A stretch of 64,000 nucleotides of DNA from Myxococcales bacterium (GTDB taxonomy: Bacteria > Myxococcota_A > Polyangia > Polyangiales > GCA-016699535): assembly GCA_020633325.1 (NCBI GenBank), contig JACKDX010000001.1, positions 310,001 through 374,000 of the forward strand, read 5' to 3'. This document shows, piece by piece, positions 33,931 through 42,725 of this stretch; the first letter of the stretch is position 1; every line of letters begins with the position of its first letter. The notes under the pieces are model-generated. The model was not told where the DNA came from, ran no database searches, and was given only the letters and a program-made list of their open reading frames with translations. Both the position numbers and the translations under genes were made by a program.

Positions 33931-35457
33931 ATGGTATCTCCCCTGCTCATTCGTGCGTGGATTTGCTTCGCAGGGATCTCGATGCTTGGCGCATGTCCGT
34001 CCGCTGCCTTGGCCCAGACGCCCCCGGGATTGCCGGTGAAAAACCGGGAAGCCGTGGCCGCAGGAAACATCCGCTATGTGCTCGAATCTATTAAGATTTC
34101 CGGCAACCATCATACTGCCACGCGTGTGATCGAAGACTACCTAGAGCTGCGTTCAGGAGATGTTCTCGATGTAGAGGACCCGCGACTTGTGGCGGTGCGC
34201 TGGAGGTTACTGGGAACGGGTTATTTCGACACGGTGCGGCTAGAGCTTGCTCGCGGCAGTCGGCGTGGACGGGTGGTGTTGTGGGTCTTTGTGCAAGAGC
34301 GCAACACCTTCATCATCGATCAAGTGGCGGCAGGCATGGCCGAGGGCGTGCGTAACACAGAGGACCAAAGTGCGGCCATCGAGCCTTATTTCGGAATCAG
34401 CGTGACTGAACGTAACACCTTTGGACAAGGGCTAGAGCTTTCTTTGGCCACGGCCTTGTCTGCATCTCAGCAGGGATTTCGTTTGCGGTTTGAATACCCC
34501 CGCGCCGTCAATCGCGAGCTGGCGCTTCGAGCAGTGGCTTTCGTGAATAATGCCCGGGAGTTTTTTGGCGGCGATGGCGTTCGTGTGAGCATTCAATGCC
34601 CGCCGGTCGATCCCGATCATCCGGAGCCCTGCCCCGAGGAGATCCGCGCAAAAAACGCGGTCGTCAAGTATCGTCGCATGGGGCTTAGCATTGGCACGAG
34701 TCAGGATATAAGCAACGTCCTGCGCTACCATTTGGATTGGCAAGGCGAACTTGTGGATGTCACCGCCTTGCCCGATGCCGCGACTGAGCGTCGCGGAGAC
34801 GAAGTCATCCCCATCGATTTTTCCATCAATCCGGACCAAAGCTGGATTTCTATGATGCGCATCGGACTGAGTTACGATCGTCGTGATAATCCCGCGCTCA
34901 CGACGCGCGGGTTGTGGGTGAATTTTCGGGGTGATCTGGCAACCCGGATTTTGCTGAGCGATTATGACTTCGTCCGGCTACAGCTCTCCATTCGACATTG
35001 GTTTTCTTTGCCTTGGAAGCATGTGCTCAGGGTGAGTGCGTTTGGGGGGCTGATCTATGGGCGGGCTCCCTTCTTTTATAAGTTCTACGTCGCCGATCTC
35101 AGTGATCTACTGCCATCGCGTATGCTGGAGCTCAACTTCGATCGCCGAACTCCTCCAAGTCTCCTCGGCACGGCGGTCAAAGAAATGCGCAGTGAAGACA
35201 TCGCCGCGCGGCTTGATTTTGAATACGCGCTGCCGCTACATCGGGCGAGCAAAGGCACACGCGCTGTAGATCTGTTTTTTGGAGGAGGCTTGTATTTTCT
35301 CGCTTCGCGCCGGGACCTGGAAGTGGGCATTTCCGGCTATGAAGGGTTTTCACGCGTGCCCGTGGATCTCACATTTGATGTGGGCATACGCATCGATACA
35401 GACGTAGGTGTCTTTCAACTGGCTTTTTCGAACTTGATGGGGTTTTTGGTTCTGTGA
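33931..35457 (+). CDS. Short Omp85/BamA-like outer-membrane protein
   Basis: About 508 residues from the ATG at 33931, which begins a signal peptide ending near ALAQ; an in-frame ATG at 33892 would add 13 residues of poor signal. One POTRA-like unit (ESIKISGNHHTATRVIEDYLELRSGDVLD) precedes a large beta-rich C-terminal region that ends in a strand-like segment, GVFQLAFSNLMGFLVL. This is smaller than BamA, which has five POTRA repeats. It may be an accessory assembly factor or a secretion partner. The stop overlaps the GTG of the next gene by four bases. Confidence 0.75.
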   Translation: MVSPLLIRAWICFAGISMLGACPSAALAQTPPGLPVKNREAVAAGNIRYVLESIKISGNHHTATRVIEDYLELRSGDVLDVEDPRLVAVRWRLLGTGYFDTVRLELARGSRRGRVVLWVFVQERNTFIIDQVAAGMAEGVRNTEDQSAAIEPYFGISVTERNTFGQGLELSLATALSASQQGFRLRFEYPRAVNRELALRAVAFVNNAREFFGGDGVRVSIQCPPVDPDHPEPCPEEIRAKNAVVKYRRMGLSIGTSQDISNVLRYHLDWQGELVDVTALPDAATERRGDEVIPIDFSINPDQSWISMMRIGLSYDRRDNPALTTRGLWVNFRGDLATRILLSDYDFVRLQLSIRHWFSLPWKHVLRVSAFGGLIYGRAPFFYKFYVADLSDLLPSRMLELNFDRRTPPSLLGTAVKEMRSEDIAARLDFEYALPLHRASKGTRAVDLFFGGGLYFLASRRDLEVGISGYEGFSRVPVDLTFDVGIRIDTDVGVFQLAFSNLMGFLVL

Positions 35458-36128
35458 TCGGGCGCGGCAAAGCGCGTCTCGCCCTTGCACTAGGCGTACT
35501 GCTTGCTGCAGGAGCCGTGCATGCTCAGAAAAGCACGCTAAGCAAGCGGCGGTTTGGGATCAGATGGGTTGGCGAGATTCCAGAAGTGGATGTGTCGGCG
35601 GCGGACTTTATAACGCAGGATGTCAAGAAGAAGATCCAAAGTGGCTTGCCGCAGACCATTGTCGTTCAGGTACTAGCCTATAAGGACGGGAAAAAAAAAC
35701 CGCTGGCCGCATATGCACACAGTTGTCGCGTGGTATTCGACATTTGGGAGGAGACGTACCACCTCGAGCAGCTAACCCCCCGGGAGCGGCGAGCGGTCAT
35801 TTTTGCCGACCCCGCACAGATCGTTAAAACATGCTTGGAGTTGCGCGAGGTTAGACTTGGGGACAGAAGCGTGTTCCGAGACCATAGAGGGGAGAAGATG
35901 TATATTGCGGTGTCGGTCGAGCTCAATCCGCTTTCGGATAAGGCGCTCGAACGCATTCGCAGATGGCTTGTGCGTCCGAGTGGCAGCAAGGGGCTCGCCG
36001 AGGATAGTTTCTACGGCACCTTCGTTAGCCTGTTTGTTAATCCCAGGATCGGCAATGCAGAACGCACGCTGCAGTTTCGATCACAGGCATTCTCTGTGCC
36101 TACGCGGGGTAGGACCATTGTGCCATGA
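35454..36128 (+). CDS. DUF4390 family secreted protein
   Basis: 224 residues. A signal peptide (ALALGVLLAAGAVHA) precedes a domain that resembles DUF4390, a family often encoded next to NtrY-like kinases. FYGTFVSLFVNPRIGNAERTLQFRSQAF near the end fits that family. Function is unknown. It starts with GTG overlapping the Omp85-like stop and ends overlapping the histidine kinase ATG, so all three are coupled. Confidence 0.7.
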   Translation: MIGRGKARLALALGVLLAAGAVHAQKSTLSKRRFGIRWVGEIPEVDVSAADFITQDVKKKIQSGLPQTIVVQVLAYKDGKKKPLAAYAHSCRVVFDIWEETYHLEQLTPRERRAVIFADPAQIVKTCLELREVRLGDRSVFRDHRGEKMYIAVSVELNPLSDKALERIRRWLVRPSGSKGLAEDSFYGTFVSLFVNPRIGNAERTLQFRSQAFSVPTRGRTIVP

Positions 36129-37708
36129 AACGGCTCAGCCGCTTCGAATGGAAAGTCGTGTGGGTAATGGTGGGGGTGACTATTGCTCCTCTGTTGGCGG
36201 CACTCGGTTTGGCGCAACTCGCTTTACGGGAAAACTACCAACTCGGGCTCAATCGCCGAGTGCTAGGACGTCTTGAGGCGGACCTTTCGCTCTATAAAGC
36301 TCATCTAGAGACCTTGAGAGCGGACGCCGAGCAAACCGCAGATCAGGTGGCTAAGGACCAGCAACTCTGGGGTGGAGCTGCGCGAAAAAATCCGCAGCAC
36401 TTAGAGGCAGTGCTGAAAAACATCTTAGACAAGACGGATTCACTGCAACTGATTGAGGTGCGCGATTCCCGACGTGAGCTGGTGGCCAAGGCGGCAAGTG
36501 ACCGGGGCAAAATCCCGAACGGTCGTTCTTCCGGCTCGGCGGCCCGTGGCCTGGCTGCGGCCAAGATCTTCGTTCGCCCATTGCCCGCTGGCTGGACAGT
36601 ATCGATGGGTGTCACGGCACCCGAGCAGTTGTTGGATGAATACGCGGAAGCAGGACAATTTGTACGGGACTTCAGGGTGCTGGTGCAGGGCACATCGTAT
36701 ATCTCGAATCGGTACTTGGCGGTTTACTCTGCGCTGGTGCTGATAGTGATTGTGGTGGCGCTGGCGTTTGGCGTCTGGGGGGCGCGGCAAGTGACGCAGC
36801 GGGTAGCACTTCTGGCACAGGCGACGCAAGACGTGGGTGCCGGCAACCTGCGGGTAGAGGTGCCGCTCAAAGGCAACGATGAAATCACTGCCCTCACCCA
36901 GGCATTTAACGCCATGGTGCGCGACATGCGTGAGTCACATGGACGGATCACCTATTTGCAACGCATCAGTGCATGGCAGGATGTGGCGCGACGGATGGCG
37001 CATGAGATCAAAAACCCCCTCACTCCTATTTTGCTGGCCATTCAAGAGTTGGACCGAAGCTTTCAGCAAGAGGACGCCAAGTACGGGCAGAAGTTGGCGC
37101 AGGCGCGGAGTATCGTCGAGGAGGAAGTGGCTACCCTAAGGCGCCTGGTCAACGAGTTTAGTGCATTTGCAAAATTGCCTGCCGTCCATCCCGAGCTTGT
37201 GGATTTGGGCGAGTTCGTCGAGCAGGCCACCCGTGCGCTTGCGTTACGGCGAACGGAGGACCCTGAACATGGCGGCGTGGAGATCACTGTGGACATTGCC
37301 AAAGAACCCATGTGGGTTTGCTTGGACGCGATGTTGATGAAGGGTTGTCTCGACAACTTACTCATCAACGCCATCGAGGCGCTTCATGCTGAGGGCAGTC
37401 ACCGCACAGTCGGGCAGATCAAGATCAGCACCCGGTTTGCGGGCGGGCGCGCCCTGATCGAGGTAGAGGATAGTGGTCCAGGCGTATCATCAGAGTATCA
37501 AGAAGCAGTGTTTGACCCGTATCACACCACAAAACTGTCGGGCACCGGCCTAGGGCTAGCGATCGTCAGAAAGGTCGTTTTGGAGCATGGCGGGGACATA
37601 AGCTACCGTCACTCGTCGCTCGGTGGTGCATCATTTGTGATACATTTACCGCTCGTGAGCGCATTAAGTGGGTCGTCGGTGGCCCGGAGAGAGGCCTCGA
37701 CCGGTTGA
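36125..37708 (+). CDS. NtrY-like sensor histidine kinase
   Basis: 527 residues. TM1 is near residues 12-33, a periplasmic sensor region follows, and TM2 lies near 198-220. A HAMP domain precedes the HisKA domain, whose MAHEIKNPLTP carries the phosphorylated His (about residue 293). The ATPase domain has the N box CLDNLLINAIEAL, G1 box DSGPGV and G2 box GTGLGLAIV. The layout matches NtrY-type kinases that sense envelope or nitrogen signals. No response regulator is next to it, so its partner is encoded elsewhere. It starts inside the DUF4390 stop. Confidence 0.88.
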   Translation: MKRLSRFEWKVVWVMVGVTIAPLLAALGLAQLALRENYQLGLNRRVLGRLEADLSLYKAHLETLRADAEQTADQVAKDQQLWGGAARKNPQHLEAVLKNILDKTDSLQLIEVRDSRRELVAKAASDRGKIPNGRSSGSAARGLAAAKIFVRPLPAGWTVSMGVTAPEQLLDEYAEAGQFVRDFRVLVQGTSYISNRYLAVYSALVLIVIVVALAFGVWGARQVTQRVALLAQATQDVGAGNLRVEVPLKGNDEITALTQAFNAMVRDMRESHGRITYLQRISAWQDVARRMAHEIKNPLTPILLAIQELDRSFQQEDAKYGQKLAQARSIVEEEVATLRRLVNEFSAFAKLPAVHPELVDLGEFVEQATRALALRRTEDPEHGGVEITVDIAKEPMWVCLDAMLMKGCLDNLLINAIEALHAEGSHRTVGQIKISTRFAGGRALIEVEDSGPGVSSEYQEAVFDPYHTTKLSGTGLGLAIVRKVVLEHGGDISYRHSSLGGASFVIHLPLVSALSGSSVARREASTG

Positions 37709-38580
37709 CCACAGCCGGGGCTGCTGCTAATCTGCGCCAGATCAAATCGGCTAGGAGTCGGGTCATTACCGTTGCACAACTACATAGTCCACACGCTGCA
37801 GAACCTCCGAACCAAGTCTCGCGACGGAGTTTAGAGGAGCGGGTATGTCTCTTACGTGAACTCATCAGCGTGGCTGATGCAGACGATGTGGCCCTATTTC
37901 GTCAGCGCCTGACGATGTCTTGGATCTATCATGACAGCGCCCTTGAGGGCAGCGTTTACACACCGAGTGAACTTCAGGCAGCGATTGATAACCAGATCGT
38001 GAGTGATACGTCCCTGATCCCCGTCTACGACGACATTCGGCACCACCAAGAAGCGATCGAGCTCATCCGTCAGCTGGCAGAGAAAAAGCGCTTGCCGCTG
38101 AATCTTGAATTGCTGCACAAGATCTATACCACCCTCGAGCCCGGTGACGTTCAGCCTAAGGGGCCTCCGAAGTATCGCAAAGATATTCCCCTTCATCGGT
38201 TGTACTTTCACGAAATTGCACCCCCCGATAAAATCGCCTCGCGCGTCCGGAGTGTCATGCTGTGGCTCAACTCCTCAGAGACCCGGCGAAGTACCCATAT
38301 GGTGCGCTTGGTGGCCAAGCTGCAGTTTCAGCTTTTGCAGGTTTATCCCTATCCGAAGCACAGCGGCAAAGTCGCAAGGCTGTTTTCCAATCTTTTATTG
38401 ATTCGCCACGGATATCCACCGTGCATTATCCATTCCACCGACCGGCAGCGATACTATGATGCGCTAAAGACCTCGGATGCGGCACTGGCTCAGCTTGTCG
38501 CAGAGTCGTTATCCGCCGGCATTGAGAGCGCGATCAAGTATTTCGAAGAGCATACCCAGCGTGGCGTACAAAGTGCTTAG
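37705..38580 (+). CDS. Fic-like protein with degenerate active-site motif
   Basis: 291 residues from a TTG that overlaps the kinase stop (TTGA). The overall fold looks like Fic/DOC: a helix with YHDSALEGS near the N-terminus, similar to the Fic inhibitory motif, and later a loop-helix at residues about 214-225. The catalytic HPFxxGNGRxxR is changed to YPYPKHSGKVAR, so the essential His is Tyr and Asn is Ser. AMPylation therefore seems unlikely, and a regulatory or binding role is inferred. Alternative downstream starts are possible. Confidence 0.6.
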   Translation: MTTAGAAANLRQIKSARSRVITVAQLHSPHAAEPPNQVSRRSLEERVCLLRELISVADADDVALFRQRLTMSWIYHDSALEGSVYTPSELQAAIDNQIVSDTSLIPVYDDIRHHQEAIELIRQLAEKKRLPLNLELLHKIYTTLEPGDVQPKGPPKYRKDIPLHRLYFHEIAPPDKIASRVRSVMLWLNSSETRRSTHMVRLVAKLQFQLLQVYPYPKHSGKVARLFSNLLLIRHGYPPCIIHSTDRQRYYDALKTSDAALAQLVAESLSAGIESAIKYFEEHTQRGVQSA

Positions 38581-40439
38581 CTGAGCGGCACCAACACGGC
38601 ATCCGGATCACGGGGCTCCGGACGCGCGCCACTTGAGCGAATCGCACCCACCCGCAAACCGTCTCGCCGGATGGCAGCGGCCTGAGCGGGAGAAAGCGTA
38701 TGGCGCGACTGCATCAGATCGCCCTTGCGGAGTTGCGCAGGAGAAAGTAGCCCGTCAAAGGGCAGCGCCACAAAGGCGGGCTTGCGCTCGTGTCCGATGC
38801 GCAGGGCAAGATCGGACGGGCATACATCGCGCGCAAAAAGGCGCAGAGTGAGCACGCGATCTCTCAGTGAGCCGCTGACAGCGGAGAGACACGCGCAAAT
38901 TGGCGTCCCCTGTTCTCGGGCGCCCTGCTGCCTGAGGTAGGCTGCTGCGTAGGCGCCGTCCCTGGGATCGGCACCACGCTCAAGGATCAAAAAGTCCGGA
39001 TTTGCGAGGCGAAGCACGTAGTTGGGTTTTGATAGCCAGCTACGAACGATGGGTTCTTCTATGGTACGAAGCACGGAACCGTCTGGGGGATAGTTTTGAC
39101 GGTAGGCGATATCGAGAATCGCAAATTCGGTATTCATGTCTGGCGGTGGCCCGCGATGCACCCGGTCGCGCTCGGCAAGGTGAGAAAGCAACGCATCTGG
39201 GGCTTGTACGGACACGTGAGGCGGGATGAGTGAGATTGCCTTCTCGGCGTGGACCGAGCGCGCATCCATACGAAACTCGCCGGGCAGATAATCCCTTGAC
39301 CACGGTAATCCGCCATAAAGCAGGTGAGCCAGGGCGGTGCACACAAGCACCACCCCCAGCAATATCGGCTGACATAGAGAATCGGCCAACCGCATTTTGC
39401 ACCAACTGCCAAATGTGTGGGCCCCATCAATGCTCGCCATCACGATAAACGGCAGAGCAGGCGTCAGATAGTGGGAACCAAGGGTAGTAACTCCGGGGAA
39501 ATCGGAGAGGAGATTGATGGCAAGGGTGGGTGCGGCCAAGAGCAACCACTTGGACTGAACCAGGGGAAAGATAAAACCCACAGTGAGCAACACCAAAGGG
39601 AGGTACAGCACGCGGGCCGGGGCGGTTAGATGCATCCATAAGTCGCCAGGATGGGTGAGAAGGTGCCATGCGACTTGCGGGAGGCTACTTGCACCCCATT
39701 TGCCGAAGTGAAGAAAAAGGGAACCGTTCTTTGGTCCAAAGAGTGGAAGCAGGAGCAGAGAAAACACCGCGAAGTATAAAAGAGCGTACCCTGTTATCTG
39801 ACGTCCTAAGCGTTCGAGCTCGGGCGCCTTCGTGTGCACGGCGAGCATCCCGATTAATGCGCACATTAGTGCTAGGTCTTCGCGGCAAGTGAGTATGGCG
39901 ATGACGCTCCACTTTAGCAGGCGCGGGTTTCGCGCATCGAGCGCGTACACGCTCCACGCCATGGGGAGCACCGCCAGCGTGCCGGGGTGAAACTCGTCGG
40001 TGACCACATGGCCGAGGTTTGGGTAGAGCACCCAGATGAGTGCGGCAAGCGGAGCTGACCAGGGGCCGAAACGCTTGGCGGCGAACATTGCGATGGGCCA
40101 AGCGCTCAACGACACGACCGCGGCCTGTGCGGTGAGTAGGACCGGCACCACATCGAAGAGCGCTCCCAATATGCCAAGTGGCAGTAGGATGGGCGATAGG
40201 TGCACCCCAAAAAACCAGGCGCTGACAAAGGGATCCCACCAGTTGAAATGGGCGTAGCCCCAACTCATCCGGGCGTACATAGCGAGATCAAAGGTATGGT
40301 TGTGAAATGACAGCCAGCGTCGAAAAGCCTGAAGGCTTAGACCCAGCGTGCCAAGGGCAATCAAAACCGTCACGAGCGCGCTCGCAGAACGAGATCGCAA
40401 CCACATCGCCCGAAAGCATTTCAATGCATCTGATGACAA
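38577..40439 (-). CDS. DUF2079 family membrane protein
   Basis: 620 residues. Roughly ten hydrophobic segments occupy the N-terminal two thirds, followed by a soluble C-terminal part. The N-terminal region FDLAMYARMSW, GVHLSPILLPLG and HFGKWGAS resembles DUF2079, a poorly characterised family thought to have a glycosyltransferase-like (GT-C) fold. Function unknown. Its stop (TAA on the minus strand) shares bases with the Fic-like gene stop in the tetranucleotide TTAG, so the two converge with a four-base overlap. Confidence 0.75.
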   Translation of the reverse strand: MSSDALKCFRAMWLRSRSASALVTVLIALGTLGLSLQAFRRWLSFHNHTFDLAMYARMSWGYAHFNWWDPFVSAWFFGVHLSPILLPLGILGALFDVVPVLLTAQAAVVSLSAWPIAMFAAKRFGPWSAPLAALIWVLYPNLGHVVTDEFHPGTLAVLPMAWSVYALDARNPRLLKWSVIAILTCREDLALMCALIGMLAVHTKAPELERLGRQITGYALLYFAVFSLLLLPLFGPKNGSLFLHFGKWGASSLPQVAWHLLTHPGDLWMHLTAPARVLYLPLVLLTVGFIFPLVQSKWLLLAAPTLAINLLSDFPGVTTLGSHYLTPALPFIVMASIDGAHTFGSWCKMRLADSLCQPILLGVVLVCTALAHLLYGGLPWSRDYLPGEFRMDARSVHAEKAISLIPPHVSVQAPDALLSHLAERDRVHRGPPPDMNTEFAILDIAYRQNYPPDGSVLRTIEEPIVRSWLSKPNYVLRLANPDFLILERGADPRDGAYAAAYLRQQGAREQGTPICACLSAVSGSLRDRVLTLRLFARDVCPSDLALRIGHERKPAFVALPFDGLLSPAQLRKGDLMQSRHTLSPAQAAAIRRDGLRVGAIRSSGARPEPRDPDAVLVPLS

Positions 40440-40489
40440 TTTGCCAGCCTGCGGTAAGTATTGGTAGTCAGTGATACGGGGTTTTGCAG

Positions 40490-41362
40490 ATGAACGGGCG
40501 ACACGGTCTACTTCTCTTGGGGTTTGTATTCACCCTGCCACCTATTGTGCAAGCGCAGGCCGGAGCTGCCACCATGGAAACCAGCAGGGGCATTGCGCTC
40601 GGAACGGGCGTGCGTGCCTCCGCAGTCTCAAGCGCGGCATTGCTTTACAACGCGGCGAGTATGCCCCTGGCGCGCTCATATCACATTGAGGGGACCGGCA
40701 CGTATGAGCCGCAGGCCGGGCGGATCGGGGTCATGGCGGCCGCGACGGATTCCATGCTCAACGAGCATTTTGCTGCGGGCTTGGCTGTGCGCGGGATCTT
40801 TAGCGACGGAGAGCAAGGTTACTCCGGCTTTGATGGGCGGTTAGGTCTAGCGGTGCCCATCGCGGATGTTGTGGGCATCGGACTCGCAGGCCGATATGTA
40901 AGCCTCTCTAACGAAGCGGTACCTGCCGGTATGAGCGACACGGCTCCCAATGGCTTTACGATGGATGCCTCGCTGCGGGTGACCCTCGCTGAGCGCATCC
41001 ACATAGCAGGTCTTGTCTATAACTTTATTGATTTGCATTCGCCACTCGCCCCGGTCACGGTGGGGGGCAGCGCGTCGTTTCAGTTGATGGACTCGTTTAC
41101 GGCGGGGGCGGATGTACTATTTGACACAAGTACGTACGACAGCGCAAAAGCCCAAGTTGGTGGTGGGATTGAGTACTTGGCTAGCGGCGCAATTCCCATT
41201 CGTGCCGGATACTTTTATGACGCGGGACTGAACGTTCACGCCGTTTCAGGCGGCTTGGGTTATGTTTCTCGCCTCATCGGCATCGACTTTGCAATACGTC
41301 AGCAAGTCACGGGCGACAAAGATACCTATCTTATCACCACGCTGCGTTACTTTGTATATTGA
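40490..41362 (+). CDS. Predicted outer-membrane beta-barrel protein
   Basis: 290 residues from the ATG at 40490 (a TTG two codons earlier is less likely). A signal peptide (LLLLGFVFTLPPIVQAQA) is followed by alternating hydrophobic strands and a C-terminal YLITTLRYFVY, ending in an aromatic residue as outer-membrane barrels do. SSAALLYNAASMPLAR near the N-terminus recalls PorV/FadL-type transport barrels. No specific function can be assigned. The last 16 bp overlap the end of the convergent MaoC gene. Confidence 0.65.
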   Translation: MNGRHGLLLLGFVFTLPPIVQAQAGAATMETSRGIALGTGVRASAVSSAALLYNAASMPLARSYHIEGTGTYEPQAGRIGVMAAATDSMLNEHFAAGLAVRGIFSDGEQGYSGFDGRLGLAVPIADVVGIGLAGRYVSLSNEAVPAGMSDTAPNGFTMDASLRVTLAERIHIAGLVYNFIDLHSPLAPVTVGGSASFQLMDSFTAGADVLFDTSTYDSAKAQVGGGIEYLASGAIPIRAGYFYDAGLNVHAVSGGLGYVSRLIGIDFAIRQQVTGDKDTYLITTLRYFVY

Positions 41363-42189
41363 GCCGCTGCGTTGGCGAAGACGTAGTCCCCGGGGCGCTC
41401 CGCCGTGTGCGCGCGCAATAGCACGCGATCTGGCTCGTTCCAACCCTCGATGATCAGCGTATCTCCCGGCCAGACGGGATTGCGAAACTGGCCGCTTAGA
41501 GACTTGAAGCGCGCTGGATCTCCATGACAGCATTGATGGAGGACGGCGCGCCCGACGTAGCCGTAGGTGCACAGGCCATGCAAGATGGGCCCGCCAAAGC
41601 CCACTTTTTCGCCGAGCGCCGGGTCGGCGTGTAGGGGATTGTAGTCACCATTGAGGCGGTACAAGAGTGCTTGCTCGGGGCTGGTTTCTTGCGAAAAGCA
41701 CCAGTCTGGGTCGCGGTCAGGGGGCCGGCGCAGGGGACGCTTGACAGGGGGCTCGCCCCCGAAGCCGCCGTCGAGCCGATAGATGATGGACCACTCGGTT
41801 TCAGCCAAGAGCTCACCTGACTCCGTATGCGTCCAGGTGGTGATGATGGCTTGAGCCATGCGCTTCAGATCGTAGAGACCTGTCACTTTGCCGACGGTTT
41901 TCACGGTTCCTGAAGGGGCAAACGGCCGATGCAAAGTGAGGCCTTGGCTGCCATGGACCACGCCTTCAAGATTGCCGCCGATGCCTTGGAATAACGCCTC
42001 GGCCGCGGCGAATGCCGGCACGACCGCGAAAGTCGGCATGACGCTGGGCCCCCCCCGAGTCTCGAAAAGATAATCCAGCTCCTCGCGCTTAGCGCCGATC
42101 CCCAGGGCATACAGCACCACATCCTGCCATCGGTAGGTGTAGGATAGCTCGGGGGTGGTTTTACCTAGGGCTTGGGGATTGAGGGCCAA
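41347..42189 (-). CDS. MaoC-type enoyl-CoA hydratase (double hot-dog)
   Basis: 280 residues, the size of two fused hot-dog domains like the hydratase 2 of peroxisomal HSD17B4. The C-terminal half holds YRLNGDYNPLHADP, with the catalytic Asp and His, and GFGGPILHGLCTYGY. It should hydrate 2-enoyl-CoA to the (R)-3-hydroxyacyl-CoA in fatty acid breakdown or polyhydroxyalkanoate supply. No thiolase or dehydrogenase is near. The upstream rpsU lies 48 bp away on the same strand. Confidence 0.88.
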   Translation of the reverse strand: MALNPQALGKTTPELSYTYRWQDVVLYALGIGAKREELDYLFETRGGPSVMPTFAVVPAFAAAEALFQGIGGNLEGVVHGSQGLTLHRPFAPSGTVKTVGKVTGLYDLKRMAQAIITTWTHTESGELLAETEWSIIYRLDGGFGGEPPVKRPLRRPPDRDPDWCFSQETSPEQALLYRLNGDYNPLHADPALGEKVGFGGPILHGLCTYGYVGRAVLHQCCHGDPARFKSLSGQFRNPVWPGDTLIIEGWNEPDRVLLRAHTAERPGDYVFANAAAQYTK

Positions 42190-42237
42190 AGAAGGGTGCC
42201 ATTCTTGGGTGATGGCCGAGCGTGTTGCGTCACAACG

Positions 42238-42471
42238 CTAAAAACGCGTGTCAAACTGACGGACGCGCTTACGGCGGCGGCGGGCGGCTTCTGCGGACTT
42301 CTTACGCTTCTTGACCGAGGGCTTCATGTAGTGCCGACGGCGCTTGAGTTCGCGTAAAATGCCTTCAGAAGCCATTTTTCGCTTCAGGTGCTTGATGGCG
42401 CGTTCGACCCCTCTGTCGCCCACGACGATTTCAAGAGGTTTGGATTCTACGGCTTCCGGAGCATCGACCAT
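42238..42471 (-). CDS. rpsU: 30S ribosomal protein bS21
   Basis: 77 residues, very basic. RGVERAIKHLKRKMASEGILRELKRRRHYMKPSVKKRKK contains the highly conserved helix of bS21 (quoted here only by its key residues around the Arg/Lys runs), which sits near the Shine-Dalgarno helix on the small subunit. The C-terminus is unusually rich in arginine. The N-terminus is somewhat extended with an acidic stretch. A ribosome-binding site AAGGTGGTGA precedes the ATG. Confidence 0.93.
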   Translation of the reverse strand: MVDAPEAVESKPLEIVVGDRGVERAIKHLKRKMASEGILRELKRRRHYMKPSVKKRKKSAEAARRRRKRVRQFDTRF

Positions 42472-42566
42472 GTCTAAGTCACCACCTTCATACGCAAGCC
42501 GAAACGATGGCTCGACTTACGGGTGGGGGAACCTGCCACAATCTGGGGCAAACGGCAAGGTGGCCT

Positions 42567-42725
42567 TCAGGCGGGCGCAATGATCGGCAGCTTTGGGAAA
42601 TAGCCGCGATATCGGGAAGCATCGCGTGTGAGCAACGTCATTGAGGCCACCGCCGCATGCGCGCGTATGTAAAAGTCTGGCAATGCTGGGCGTTTAGCCC
42701 CCTCCGCGGGCGATTGGAGTGCGCG
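42567..42725 (-). pseudogene. Remnant of a VapC-type PIN-domain toxin (C-terminal end)
   Basis: About 52 codons without a start, reading on from the clpB stop codon in the same frame. The peptide has ALPDFYIRAHAA, LLTRDASRYRGYF and LPIIAP, the C-terminal hallmark of VapC/PIN toxins with its last conserved Asp. The N-terminal two thirds, including the other acidic residues, is missing and no VapB antitoxin is visible. This is a decayed fragment of a toxin-antitoxin pair. Confidence 0.7.
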
